Positions 32,139 to 42,788 of a stretch of DNA of 64,000 nt are shown piece after piece. The notes beneath the pieces are model-generated. The model ran no database searches. It was given only the letters and a program-made list of their open reading frames with translations, and was not told the origin of the DNA. The number at the start of each line of letters is the position of its first letter. The stretch's first letter is position 1. The position numbers and the translations under genes were made by a program. The DNA is from Thermoplasmatota archaeon (GTDB lineage: Archaea; Thermoplasmatota; Penumbrarchaeia; JANQNL01): NCBI GenBank assembly GCA_028279585.1, contig JANQNL010000009.1, positions 17,399 through 81,398 on the forward strand. The letters run 5' to 3'.

Positions 32139-35100
32139 TCAGTATTCTTCCTGCACAAGCCTCTGAACGAAGTCTGCTAACACGTTCACCTTGGCCGTGT
32201 CACCATCCCATGATGACAGCATGTCCTTGTGGATGAACTCAATATCGTTGATCATGGAGCCTATTGGCTTTTCCAACCCCCTCAGGTCCTGCTCGGGGCT
32301 GAACACTATGACATTGATGTACTTGCCTGGAAGAAGGAGCATGTTGAGGTCTCCAAAGCCAAGGTTCTTGAGGTTTGCTGAATCCTTGTTGAACGAATCT
32401 TTGACGAACTGCTGCAGGACCTGTATCATGGACGCAAGGATGTCCTCGTCAACAGCGGAGGTCTCGTTCCAGGAGTAGTGGGCCATCATTATCCCGCTTT
32501 TGGAGACGATGAAGATCTCATCTATCTCTGGCAGGGATGAGTTGGAGAAGTCTGCCTCGTAGACCTGGGCTGGGGGCAAGGCCAGCATCGGTGGTTTGTC
32601 ATCACCGTCAGGCTTGCCGACAGGGTCCTCGTTGGGTCCGCCCCATGCCTCGAGCTCGGGAGCTTCCTCTTCCATGGCTATGAACTCCATGGGCTTTGCT
32701 GGAGCGATCTCCTGTCTGCCTTTCTCCACGGCCTTCTCTGTAAAGATGTCGGACTCCTCGATGTCTGCGACTATGGCGTCAGAGCTCTCTTCCATCGGAG
32801 GAAGCTCGGGTGGGAGTTCTTCCTCTTCCTCCGCTCCAGTCTCCTCTGTGGGTTCCTTCTTCCTGCGAAGAACAATGAACAGGACAACAACGATAGCTGC
32901 TATCACCAACACCAAGGCCACTATCCCAACGATCACGAACAGCCCAGTCATGTCGGTGGACCCACCATCCCTCCCATCTGTTGTGTTCCCATCAGTGGTT
33001 CCACCACCGCCATCAGTACCTCCACCAGTTGCTCTGACCTCAACAACAACAGAGGCGGACTCAGCTCCTGCAACCGCTGTGACCGTGTAGTTGTTTGCAA
33101 ATGCTGGGACCTCGAACGTGGCTGTCCAACCACCGTCCGAACCGATGTTCGCAAACCCTGTGGCCGAGCCCATGGAGACAGTGACCTGTGTTCCCTCGTC
33201 GAATCCTGTGGACATCCCCGTGACCGTGATGTTGGAACCGACCAAAAAGACAGTGGCCTCCAGTGGAGTTATGATCGTGATGGTCTTTGGAACTACCACC
33301 GGAGCAAGCTCTGTGGTGAACTCTAGGACCACGGCCTCATCCATGAGCTTTCCTTCCGTGCTCGAAAGGGTTGCCGGGAACGTCACCTTGTAGGTGGTGT
33401 TGTAATCCAGGTCCACAAGTGGGTCCATGTTCAGGACAGTGGCCGAGGACCATTCGAGCTCGACGTCCACGGTCGGGAAGATAGTGATACCGATGATGGA
33501 ATCCTCCATTTCGACATTGAACATGGCCGATATGTTGGTGCCGATCTCCACGTCGGTCGTTCCATTGGCTGGGATGAGGTCTGTGATCATTGGGACCACA
33601 CGCACATGCATTGTCGTGTTCCGCGCCCAGATGGACCATGGAGACGGATTCAGGGCCTCGTCCAAAGCGACGACCACGAAGTGATAGGTCGTATCCGGGG
33701 ACAACCCATCGACATCGTAGCTGGTCCCGTTGCATTCGTCCTGCAAGTAGTAAGGACCATCCCCTCCGGAGCTGCCGGTATCGTTGACATAGACCTGGTA
33801 GCGAACTATGTCTGGGTCCAGGGGAGCGTCCCAGGTTAAAGCAACAGAGTACTCGGACTTGGTCACCGCTGTGAGGTTCGTAGGCTCCTGAGGTGCAACC
33901 AGGTCAAGGAATGTGAAGTTCAGGACAGGCGACCATGCGCTGAGCAGATGCACATCGTCCATGGCACAGATGCGGAACTTTAGGGCGGTATCATGGACGA
34001 ACCATGATTCCTGGATGAAGTTCCAGGTCCCTGTATCGTTGTAGTAGTTGTACCAGGTTATCCCATCCTGCAGATGCATCTCGAGGATGTAGTTGATGGT
34101 GTCATCGTAATTGGCGGACCATGAGACGTTCACCCCACCACCTGCTACAACGGCGGTGAGGTTCTCAGGAACCATTGGGGGGATGATGTCACGTAAATAA
34201 TGCCCGACCATTGGGGAAAGGGCGGACTTGTGACCTGCAAGGTCTATGGTCTGAATGCGGTACCAGTGCCAGGTCTCATCGGCAAGATCGACATCGTGGG
34301 TCCAGTTGGTCGTGTCGTTGTACATTATCTCCCAGGTTCCGGTCTGGTTCGTATACAAGGTGTAGTTGACTATGTCACTGAGCTTCTCCCAAGAGATGTT
34401 CAATGACAGGTCCAGACCCATCCTTTCGATCTTCAGGTCTCCAGGAACTATAGGTGCGAAGATATCACCCGTGATGAACACCTCCCTGTGAGATGTGCTC
34501 ATGTTCACGTCCCTGACCTCCTCCCATGTGGCATCGCCTGTGAACTTCACCTTCACGGTCGTCACATTCTCGGTCGGAGTGTTCGAGTGGTAGTAGTACC
34601 GGTCCATGATGGTCAGGGTATCTGTCACCCCCTGAACAGCTGTCACATTGTCGATTCCACCGTATCCTGGGGTTGCATACTCGACATTGCCAGAGTCCAA
34701 TACCTGAACTTCCGCGCCCTGGAGGGGGGTTACGCCATCATCCATGAACGTTCTGATGTCCAGGTAGTTCATGATGTGGACCACACCACCATTGGCATCG
34801 ATGTTTCGGATGTCCCAGAATGTTGTATTCAGGAGCATGACAAAGCCATAGTCCTGGACATTAATGTCATAGCTTGCGCTCGATGATACGATAGAATCGA
34901 CAACGATGATATCGGTCCCGCTTAATACGTACCCGTAGGCATTGGGCCCAGAGGTACTGATGTTCACGTCGATGAAGACATTCCTCTCGGAGTCGTCTAT
35001 GCTGTATACACCAAAACCATTGGAACCAGCTGTCGTGATATCAAGGCCTATGAAGGTGTTACTGCTAGAGTCATCGAAGAGCCTGACAGCGAAAGATGAG

Positions 35101-37301
35101 GTCCCCAGTGTAGAAACGGTTGAGTTGTAGAAATTATTCCTACTGCTCTGGGTGTTCAAACGTATACCGATCGCATCGTTTCCTCTGACATCGACATCGT
35201 TGTTGGTGAACCTGCAATCTGTGACGTACTGTGCCTGATTTATCCCGTGAGAGGACTGTCCATAGGTCTGCACTATATTCTTGTTGATCTTGCTGTGAGA
35301 GACGGTGTTCAAGTAAATGGCCTCTGAGCTGACATCATAGGTGGTAATGTCGTTGTATTCCACTGTCGTTAAGATCTGGTTACCATACACCTGTATCCCA
35401 TACGCGTTGGAACCACTGGTCGAGATGGTACAATTATCAACGGTAGCTGTATGACTACCACCCACCAAGATCCCATGAGCATAATCTCCCTGGGTGGTGA
35501 TAGTATTGTTGTGTATGACAAGATCTCGACCAGCATCGACATTGATACCCTGATTACCGTAAGGAGATGTCATGATCCAGTTATCTGAGATGGTGGTGTT
35601 GTCTCCAACAATGATGCATACGGACACACCGTTGATGCTGTAACCTTTCATGTCGTTCTCTAAGATCGTGGTCCTGTTCGCACCGTTCTCCGTCAGAATG
35701 ATCCTACTTGCGGTACCACGCGATGTCAGTTCATTGCCTTTGACAAGATTTCTTGTACTGCTATGGGAGATATAGACTAGGTGAGTGCTATCGGCCCAGG
35801 TAGTTATGTTATTACCAGTGATATTGTTATCATCAGAGCCAAGATATAAGCGCACACCATATGAGAAATCCCCTCGTGTGGTGATGTTGTTGAAAGTTAC
35901 ATTGTTATCATCAACTGAGTCCAGATAAACTGCCAGCGAGTTATCGTCCCTTGTTGTGATATTATTGTGATGGATGTCCATCTGATCTGAGCTCGATTCA
36001 ATATGAACACCCCTGGCCACAGTACCATGGGTTAGGATCCTGTTGTTACCAATGTCACCGATGTTGCATGACGATACTCTTATCCCTCCTCCAAGATAAC
36101 CCCACGCTCGTATCCGGTTGTACTTTATCATCATCCGATCTGAAAACATCGTCCTAATACCATCACAATAGCCGTATCTGATGTCGATATCGTTGTCAAA
36201 GATCAAAGCATCATCAGAGGATTCCAACCATACACCATCACAAAGGTCATCTGTTGTGTTGATATAATTGCCGATGATCTCTATCCGATCACATGTGTTC
36301 GAGTCAATACCCTTTGCAGAATCATACACCCTGATAGTATTATCTATAACGCGACAGTCGTTGGATTGGTACATGTACACTCCTTCAGAACTTGTAAGGT
36401 CTGTGCGTACCGTATTATAGGACACATTGGACCTACTGCAGAAGTGCATATAGATACCAGGAGAGGTTGTCCATTTGGTGTGTACACGATTGAAGACCAC
36501 ATGTGAATCCTTGGTCGAGCTAAGGATATAGATGCCAAGGGACATGTAATCGTCTGTGACCACATCATTATCATAGATCTCATGGGAGTGGCCGTTCTCG
36601 AAATAGATGCCTCTTGACTGCCATCCAGTCGTATTGATGATGCTTGAAGAAACATTATGGAAACTTCCCCCGTTGGCATACATACCATGAGAATCGAAGC
36701 CATAGGTCCTTATCCTATTATCGTTAGAGAACGACAAGGCATTAGCATTGAAATGTGTCCCATTGGCATCATCACCGAAGGTAGTGATGTTGTTCCCGAT
36801 CACCCAATGCCAGGCACCGCCGTTCAACCGCAGTCCGATCCCCCAGTCATCGTATGTGGTGATATTGCATCCAGCTACAAGGCAGTTCAGAACAAGACCT
36901 CCACCCACCTGGACCCCATAGCAATGGTCTCCACGGGCCGTGATATTGAATCCCGTCAGATTGATCCAATCCGCAGTGAGATTGAAGGCCGCGGCCCAAT
37001 CGGTCATGGCCGATGTTCCCCAGTAGGTATGGTTCACCCTGCAGTTGGTCGTTGAGTTCCCCCGAACGGTGAGCGTCTTCCAGATCGTCACGTTCTCGTT
37101 GTACGATCCGTTCCGAACCACCACTGTATCCCCAGGAGCAGCCGCGTCCACGGCATCCTGGATGGAAGAATATGTCGAGCCTGCTCCCACGTACAGTATC
37201 GACCCAGCCACCGGTGCATCACCTGCCTCAGTGCTCAGCACTGGAACCATTGCGGTCAGCAGGAGAAGGACGCTTGCGATGACTAGCCTCTTCGATATCA
37301 T
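32139..37301 (-). CDS. Giant beta-helix surface protein with cytosolic roadblock-like domain (copy 2)
   Basis: 1720 residues. Signal peptide about 1-26. A right-handed beta-helix (NosD/periplasmic copper-binding type) runs from about 30 to 830 with dozens of NNITTRGD-like coils. About 950-1290 hold three fibronectin-III-like domains (VNISWEKLSDIVNYTLY). About 1295-1480 hold Ig-like/Big_5-like domains (PANGTTDVEIGTNISAMF). The membrane helix is about 1452-1478. Inside, acidic segments lead to a roadblock/longin-like domain (about 1583-1720: EIFIVSKSGIMMAHYSW ... LGFGDLNMLLLPGKYINVIVFS). It probably senses or binds an external ligand and signals to a small GTPase-like partner. Tandem paralogue of 37400..42544. 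Confidence 0.85.
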   Translation of the reverse strand: MISKRLVIASVLLLLTAMVPVLSTEAGDAPVAGSILYVGAGSTYSSIQDAVDAAAPGDTVVVRNGSYNENVTIWKTLTVRGNSTTNCRVNHTYWGTSAMTDWAAAFNLTADWINLTGFNITARGDHCYGVQVGGGLVLNCLVAGCNITTYDDWGIGLRLNGGAWHWVIGNNITTFGDDANGTHFNANALSFSNDNRIRTYGFDSHGMYANGGSFHNVSSSIINTTGWQSRGIYFENGHSHEIYDNDVVTDDYMSLGIYILSSTKDSHVVFNRVHTKWTTSPGIYMHFCSRSNVSYNTVRTDLTSSEGVYMYQSNDCRVIDNTIRVYDSAKGIDSNTCDRIEIIGNYINTTDDLCDGVWLESSDDALIFDNDIDIRYGYCDGIRTMFSDRMMIKYNRIRAWGYLGGGIRVSSCNIGDIGNNRILTHGTVARGVHIESSSDQMDIHHNNITTRDDNSLAVYLDSVDDNNVTFNNITTRGDFSYGVRLYLGSDDNNITGNNITTWADSTHLVYISHSSTRNLVKGNELTSRGTASRIILTENGANRTTILENDMKGYSINGVSVCIIVGDNTTISDNWIMTSPYGNQGINVDAGRDLVIHNNTITTQGDYAHGILVGGSHTATVDNCTISTSGSNAYGIQVYGNQILTTVEYNDITTYDVSSEAIYLNTVSHSKINKNIVQTYGQSSHGINQAQYVTDCRFTNNDVDVRGNDAIGIRLNTQSSRNNFYNSTVSTLGTSSFAVRLFDDSSSNTFIGLDITTAGSNGFGVYSIDDSERNVFIDVNISTSGPNAYGYVLSGTDIIVVDSIVSSSASYDINVQDYGFVMLLNTTFWDIRNIDANGGVVHIMNYLDIRTFMDDGVTPLQGAEVQVLDSGNVEYATPGYGGIDNVTAVQGVTDTLTIMDRYYYHSNTPTENVTTVKVKFTGDATWEEVRDVNMSTSHREVFITGDIFAPIVPGDLKIERMGLDLSLNISWEKLSDIVNYTLYTNQTGTWEIMYNDTTNWTHDVDLADETWHWYRIQTIDLAGHKSALSPMVGHYLRDIIPPMVPENLTAVVAGGGVNVSWSANYDDTINYILEMHLQDGITWYNYYNDTGTWNFIQESWFVHDTALKFRICAMDDVHLLSAWSPVLNFTFLDLVAPQEPTNLTAVTKSEYSVALTWDAPLDPDIVRYQVYVNDTGSSGGDGPYYLQDECNGTSYDVDGLSPDTTYHFVVVALDEALNPSPWSIWARNTTMHVRVVPMITDLIPANGTTDVEIGTNISAMFNVEMEDSIIGITIFPTVDVELEWSSATVLNMDPLVDLDYNTTYKVTFPATLSSTEGKLMDEAVVLEFTTELAPVVVPKTITIITPLEATVFLVGSNITVTGMSTGFDEGTQVTVSMGSATGFANIGSDGGWTATFEVPAFANNYTVTAVAGAESASVVVEVRATGGGTDGGGGTTDGNTTDGRDGGSTDMTGLFVIVGIVALVLVIAAIVVVLFIVLRRKKEPTEETGAEEEEELPPELPPMEESSDAIVADIEESDIFTEKAVEKGRQEIAPAKPMEFIAMEEEAPELEAWGGPNEDPVGKPDGDDKPPMLALPPAQVYEADFSNSSLPEIDEIFIVSKSGIMMAHYSWNETSAVDEDILASMIQVLQQFVKDSFNKDSANLKNLGFGDLNMLLLPGKYINVIVFSPEQDLRGLEKPIGSMINDIEFIHKDMLSSWDGDTAKVNVLADFVQRLVQEEY

Positions 37302-37399
37302 GGGAACACCTTGGCTAACAAGGACTTTCGAACAATCTCTGTGGGGGTAGAAATACCTTGCTCACAGGTTCGAGCACATATATCAAATTAGAGATTCGC

Positions 37400-40300
37400 T
37401 CAGTATTCTTCCTGTACAAGCCTTTGTACATATGTTGCTAGGACCGAGACCTCTTCCACATCGCCGTCCCACTGGGAGAGCATATCCTTTTCTATGAACT
37501 CCATGTCGTTTATCATGGAAGAGAGGGGCTTCTCCAGGGACTTGAGCTCATCGTCCGGGCTGAACACGATGACGTTGATGTACTTTCCTGGCATGATGAG
37601 CATGTTGAGGTCCCCGAACCCAAGGTTCTTGAGGTTGGCCTTGTCCTTGTTGAACGAGTCTTTGACGAACTGCTGGAGGACCTGGATCATTGATGCCAGG
37701 ATGTCCTCGTCCACAGCGGAGGTCTCGTTCCAGGAGTAGTGGGCCATCATTATTCCGCTTTTTGAGACGATGAAGATCTCGTCGATCTCTGGAAGGTCGG
37801 TCTGTGAGAAGTCGGCCTCGTAGATCTGGGCTGGGGGCAGGGCCAGCATCATCGGCTTTCCTACTTCCCCATCCGTGACCTGCTCTGGTGGGTCTTCCTC
37901 CAACTCTCCAGCAGGCCCATCCCACTTCTCGAACTCTGGTTCGTCCACAACCGCTACGAACTCCATGGGCTTGGAACCCTCGACCTCTTTACGACCGTCG
38001 GCCTTGGTCTTCTCTGCGAAGATGTCGGACTCCTCGATGTCTGCGACAATGGCCTCGGAGCCCGGTTCCATTGGAGGGAGGTCGTTCTGGACCTCCTCTT
38101 CCTCCTCTGGTGATCTCTTCTTTCTGACTATGATGAAGGCCAGAACAGCAGCGATGACCATGAACAGGACGATGGCGATTATGATTATCAGCATCACCAT
38201 TGTGGTTGAATCCATGGTCCCACCATCACCATCTCCGCCGTCCCCACCATCGCCGCCGTCTCCTCCCCCACCGGAAATCTGGACCTCGACGGTCACTGAG
38301 TCTGATACTGAACCTGCAGTAGCAGAGAGCGTGTAGTTGTTCGCAGTATCGGGAACAACAATGGAAGCTGTCCATCCTCCATCGTTACCGATCGTCCCGT
38401 AGGCAGTGTTCGCGCCCAAGGTAATAATTACCTGGACCCCTTGGTCGAAACCTGCAGAGGTCCCGACCACAGTGATCTCAGTGCCGCTGTTGAAGATAGA
38501 TGCATCCGTAGGTGTCAGAATTGAGATCGCTTCAGGTACTACCACATCAGGAGCATCCTCAGTGGTGAAGATGAGGACATAGGTCTGACCCATGGTTTTG
38601 CCGTTGAGGGCCGTCACGGTTCCGGGGATGGTTATCGTGTATGTTGTGTTGTATGCTAGATCTGCTGTGAAGTCCATCTCCAGGACAGTGTTCAAGGTCC
38701 AGCTGAAGTCTACATCGACCACAGGGAATACGGTCAGTCCGACGATGGTCATGTTCACAGGGATGCTGAACAGAACGGAAACGTTGGAATCAATTGGGAC
38801 ATCAGTTGTACCATTGGCTGGGACCGTGCTCAAGATCCTTGGTGTCTCAAGTAGCTGCAATGTGGTGTTGAAGGCCTCGTTGGACCAGGCGGAGATGAGG
38901 CCAGCTTCATCGTATGTTGTGACAACGAAGTAGTAGGTCGTGTCCGGGCTCATGTCGGTGAGTTCGTAGTGAGTGTAGTTGGTCTGGTCCTGGACATGAT
39001 ACGGCCCACCAGGTCCAGTAGTTCCTGTGTCGTTGACGTAGACGTTGAAGCCCTCGATGTCCTGGTCCGACGGGGCTTCCCATTGGAGATAGATGGAGTG
39101 CTCTGTGTTCGTGCTGGCTGTTAGGTTGAGGGGAGAGCCGGGGATGATAGTGTCCACGAAGGTCAGGTTGGCCACGGGGGACCAATCACTGTGAAGGCCC
39201 ACATCATCCCAGGCTCGGACCCTGAACTGGAGAAAGGCATCATGGACGAATCCCGGGTCGAATATCTGGAGCCATGTGTCGGTCTGGTTCACGAGATGGG
39301 TGAAGACTGAACCACCTGGAGCGATCCACTGCAGTTCGTAAGCTACTGTATCGTCGGTGTTGGGGGACCATGATATGTTCACCTCTTCACCTACGCCTGA
39401 TGCTATCAGGTTCTGCGGGACCATTGGTGGGTAGATGTCTGCAAGGTAGTATGCTACGGAAGGAGAAGGACCTGAAAGATGCAGGGCCTGGTCCCTGGCC
39501 TCCACCGAATAGTAATACCACGTTTCATCGGGAAGGTCGGTGTGGTGGGTCCAGTTGGTCTTCTGGTACACCAGTGTATCCCAGTAACCAGAAATATTGG
39601 TGTAAAGGTAGTAATCCACGTCATCGATCACGTGGTCCCAGGAGATGTTCAATGCGTTCGGCCCGATCCTCCGAACGGTCAGGTTCTCCGGCATCAAAGG
39701 CTTGAAGATATCCCCCACTGTGAAATACTCGGTATGAGTGGTGGCCATGCTCACGTTCCTTGTCTCGTTCCATTCTGCCTCTGAAGAGTACTTGACAGAG
39801 ACCGTGGTGATGTTCTCCGTAGCGGTATTGGATTGGAAGTACCACCGATCTGAAATGAAAAACTCACCAACATATCCTATTGCTGGTGTAACTGGATCGG
39901 TCCCACCGTAACCAGGTGTCTGATAGACCACCTTGTCATCGTCCAGGACCTCTACCTCCACACCGGCCAGGGGAGTTGCGTTGTCCAGCACCACTATGTC
40001 AAGGAAGTTGTAGACCTCGACATAACCTCCACCATTGAGAGTTATCTCAAGATTGAAGAAGGTAGAGTTCACCATTCCAATGAGGCCGTCGTTCTCGCAG
40101 ACAAGGTCGTAGTCTGTCTGGGATGAGAGGGTCGAATCAACGAACCACACGGTGCTATTGTCGGTGTAGGAGGCGTGGGCACCGGAATTCTGGAGAAGGA
40201 TGTCAGAACCGTAGATGATGTTCTCGTAACAGTTCTGCTGCGAGTATATACCGCAGCTATAGATGTTGTCCGTGTCGATGTCGAGATCATAGAAGACATT

Positions 40301-42544
40301 GTCCTCAGCTCCATTGTAGAGCTGGATACCATGACCTCCTTCGCCTTTGGTGTTGATTGTGACGTCCCTGAACACGTTGTCATCGGAGCCGTCGAAGCAT
40401 CTTATCCCGAAGCCATCGTTACCGGTGGTGGAGATAGAGACGTTGCGGATAACGTTGTTCCTGGATGCACCGGTAATGTAGATGCCTGCACCGAAATTTC
40501 CACTGGTCTCGATGCCTGAATCACGGATGGTGTTGTACAAGGAGCCAGAGATGTATATCCCATATCCATGCCAATCAGAACCAGTGGCGTTGTTGTGAGC
40601 TAGGACATTATCACGGCAATAGCTCAACAGGTAGAAACCGTAACTGTTCGATCCGTCGACATAGACCGTATTGTTGTCAATCATGCATGCGGGTGTTGTG
40701 GTCAGCTGGATGGCGGGTGCCTGGCTGGCACTTGTTGTGACAAGGTTGTAGGCGACCCTTGTTCCTGCTGAGGAGTATAATAGAACTCCTTCGCACAGTT
40801 GACCTGTGGTCCAGATATCATTTGCATAGATGTAACAATCCGTTGCTTCTATCCCCCAGATGCCTGCGCCATCGTATCCGTGGTTATCAACTGTATTTCC
40901 AATGATAGTGGAGTTACTGCTGAACCTGGACCAGATACCGACCGAGGCGTCCTCCCACACCTCCACAGTGTTCCATATGACATCGTTGAACTTGGAGTTC
41001 ATGTAAACGAGGATGCCCGTGCTGGACTCCTCATAACATGTGACGTTGTTGCCTGTGATGTTGTTGTAATTTGCTTCCCAGTATACCTCGATGCCGTCGC
41101 ATCCCATCTCCATGGTGGTGATGTTGTTCCAGGTGATGTTGCCATTGTCCGTCTCGTTGAAGTATACGCCATCAGCACAGTGCCTGGTCGTCATGATATC
41201 ATTATGGTGGACATCCACCTGTGTGGTATCCACGTGGATGTTGACACCGAATGCATAGTCCTGAGAAGTCTTGATGTTGTTGTGGGCGATCTCGACTATG
41301 TTGCACTCATCAGAATAGATCCCGTCTCCCTGGAAGCCATTGCACCAGATGTCATTGTATCTTATCCTGGTCCTATCGGAATCAAGGAGCTTGACGCCAT
41401 AGGATGCCCAGTTGTGAGCGATGAAAGCGTTGTTGTATGCGAGGGTATCTTCGCACTCATCTATCTGGAAAGCATCGGACTGCTGGGCTGATACGTTGAC
41501 CTGGTTGCCTACTATGATCGGGCGTATGTTCCTGAACATGCGGATACCGTCTGCTCCGGGAGCAGATGTATTGACCCTGTTGGCTCTTATCAGACTATCA
41601 TCGGTATCGAACATGAAAATCCCATCGCCGTTGCTGCCCTCTGTCCAGATGATGTTATATGTGAGATTGATACCAGTACAATCCTCGATGACTACCCCAT
41701 CTGTGTTTCCACCTATTGCTGTTACACGGTTGAACATCATCTCAGACCCTTGAACGACATCTTGAAGGAAGATGCCGTGGGCCATGGTCTGGGTGGTGGT
41801 AACGTCGTTGTCATAGATGTCTACGACATCTCCGGTGTCCATGTAGATACCTCGACCATAGGGCTGTCTGGTCAGGATATAGTTGTGAGATACGTTGAAC
41901 CAGCCTCCGCGGTAGGCATGGAACCCATAGGAGTGCCGCCCATCGGTGGTGATGTTGTTGTACTTCCACCAACCACCTGTAGATTGGTGGGAATATATGC
42001 CATATGACCTATCACCGTAGACATAGATGTCATTGTACTGAGTCCAGGCAAGACCTGAATTGTACACGTTGATGGCTCCAGCATCACCATCTAGCGAATT
42101 GAACTTGTTGTAGGTGATCCAGGCGTTATCGGTATTGGTATCATGGTAGACCCCATAGGTGTAATTTCCACCAGATGTGATGTTGAACCCAGAGATGTTC
42201 ACACGGTTGGCCGTGATATTGAACACTGCTGCAAAGTCTGTGAAGTAGTTCGTCCCCCAGTGGGTGTGGTTGACCCTGCAGTCCTCACTGCTGTTACCCC
42301 TTAACACCAGGTCGGACTTGTAGATCGTGACGTTCTCGAAGTAGGACCCTTCCCTGACGATGATCGTATCGCCGGGGGATGCGGCATCCACAGCATCCTG
42401 GATGGAGGTGTAGGTGGAACCTGAGTTCGCAACGTACAGAATGGCCCCTGCAGTGGGTGCATCACCTGCCTCAGTGCTTAACACTGGCATCATTGCTAAC
42501 AACAACAGCAGTACAGAACAGATGACCATCCTTTTCGATATCAT
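37400..42544 (-). CDS. Giant beta-helix surface protein with cytosolic roadblock-like domain (copy 1)
   Basis: 1714 residues, upstream partner of a tandem duplication with 32139..37301. It has the same order: signal peptide, beta-helix (about 35-830), fibronectin-III-like domains (about 950-1290), Big_5-like and Ig-like domains, a GGDGGDGG linker, a membrane helix (about 1448-1478) and a roadblock/longin-like domain (about 1578-1714). The last domain is almost unchanged between the copies while the beta-helix coils differ strongly, which suggests different ligands and a common cytoplasmic partner. ATG 42544 was chosen because both copies then start MISKR after GGTGTT. Promoter region: two inverted repeats at 42636-42723. 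Confidence 0.85.
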   Translation of the reverse strand: MISKRMVICSVLLLLLAMMPVLSTEAGDAPTAGAILYVANSGSTYTSIQDAVDAASPGDTIIVREGSYFENVTIYKSDLVLRGNSSEDCRVNHTHWGTNYFTDFAAVFNITANRVNISGFNITSGGNYTYGVYHDTNTDNAWITYNKFNSLDGDAGAINVYNSGLAWTQYNDIYVYGDRSYGIYSHQSTGGWWKYNNITTDGRHSYGFHAYRGGWFNVSHNYILTRQPYGRGIYMDTGDVVDIYDNDVTTTQTMAHGIFLQDVVQGSEMMFNRVTAIGGNTDGVVIEDCTGINLTYNIIWTEGSNGDGIFMFDTDDSLIRANRVNTSAPGADGIRMFRNIRPIIVGNQVNVSAQQSDAFQIDECEDTLAYNNAFIAHNWASYGVKLLDSDRTRIRYNDIWCNGFQGDGIYSDECNIVEIAHNNIKTSQDYAFGVNIHVDTTQVDVHHNDIMTTRHCADGVYFNETDNGNITWNNITTMEMGCDGIEVYWEANYNNITGNNVTCYEESSTGILVYMNSKFNDVIWNTVEVWEDASVGIWSRFSSNSTIIGNTVDNHGYDGAGIWGIEATDCYIYANDIWTTGQLCEGVLLYSSAGTRVAYNLVTTSASQAPAIQLTTTPACMIDNNTVYVDGSNSYGFYLLSYCRDNVLAHNNATGSDWHGYGIYISGSLYNTIRDSGIETSGNFGAGIYITGASRNNVIRNVSISTTGNDGFGIRCFDGSDDNVFRDVTINTKGEGGHGIQLYNGAEDNVFYDLDIDTDNIYSCGIYSQQNCYENIIYGSDILLQNSGAHASYTDNSTVWFVDSTLSSQTDYDLVCENDGLIGMVNSTFFNLEITLNGGGYVEVYNFLDIVVLDNATPLAGVEVEVLDDDKVVYQTPGYGGTDPVTPAIGYVGEFFISDRWYFQSNTATENITTVSVKYSSEAEWNETRNVSMATTHTEYFTVGDIFKPLMPENLTVRRIGPNALNISWDHVIDDVDYYLYTNISGYWDTLVYQKTNWTHHTDLPDETWYYYSVEARDQALHLSGPSPSVAYYLADIYPPMVPQNLIASGVGEEVNISWSPNTDDTVAYELQWIAPGGSVFTHLVNQTDTWLQIFDPGFVHDAFLQFRVRAWDDVGLHSDWSPVANLTFVDTIIPGSPLNLTASTNTEHSIYLQWEAPSDQDIEGFNVYVNDTGTTGPGGPYHVQDQTNYTHYELTDMSPDTTYYFVVTTYDEAGLISAWSNEAFNTTLQLLETPRILSTVPANGTTDVPIDSNVSVLFSIPVNMTIVGLTVFPVVDVDFSWTLNTVLEMDFTADLAYNTTYTITIPGTVTALNGKTMGQTYVLIFTTEDAPDVVVPEAISILTPTDASIFNSGTEITVVGTSAGFDQGVQVIITLGANTAYGTIGNDGGWTASIVVPDTANNYTLSATAGSVSDSVTVEVQISGGGGDGGDGGDGGDGDGGTMDSTTMVMLIIIIAIVLFMVIAAVLAFIIVRKKRSPEEEEEVQNDLPPMEPGSEAIVADIEESDIFAEKTKADGRKEVEGSKPMEFVAVVDEPEFEKWDGPAGELEEDPPEQVTDGEVGKPMMLALPPAQIYEADFSQTDLPEIDEIFIVSKSGIMMAHYSWNETSAVDEDILASMIQVLQQFVKDSFNKDKANLKNLGFGDLNMLIMPGKYINVIVFSPDDELKSLEKPLSSMINDMEFIEKDMLSQWDGDVEEVSVLATYVQRLVQEEY

Positions 42545-42635
42545 GATAACACCCTGGCAGGTCCACGACCAGATACGATTCCCCAAGGTGTTACTAATAT
42601 GTTACTCATAGTTCAGGCAAAATCTACCATACAGC

Positions 42636-42675
42636 CCAACTTTGGCACATCGTTTATTCTTGATCCAAAGTTAGG
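42636..42675. promoter_or_regulatory. Inverted repeat 1 in the divergent intergenic region
   Basis: CCAACTTTGG (42636-42645) faces CCAAAGTTAG (from 42666), 9 of 10 paired and extendable on both sides by GC. It lies about 100 bp upstream of the giant beta-helix gene start. Confidence 0.45.
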
Positions 42676-42681
42676 CGTACC

Positions 42682-42723
42682 CTGAAATTGACGAGCCATC
42701 ATACTTAGGGGTGTCAATTTCAG
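42682..42723. promoter_or_regulatory. Inverted repeat 2 (GAAATtGAC type) in the divergent region
   Basis: CTGAAATTGAC (42682-42692) and GTCAATTTCAG (42713-42723) form a perfect 11-bp inverted repeat with a 20-nt spacer. The half-site resembles that of the operator at 52770 (GAAATCGAC), so the same regulator may bind both. Confidence 0.5.
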
Positions 42724-42788
42724 GATATGGGCGAAAACCATTTCTACCCACCCCCCAATCTTATTTCGTGACCCGGGACCACGCTAGA

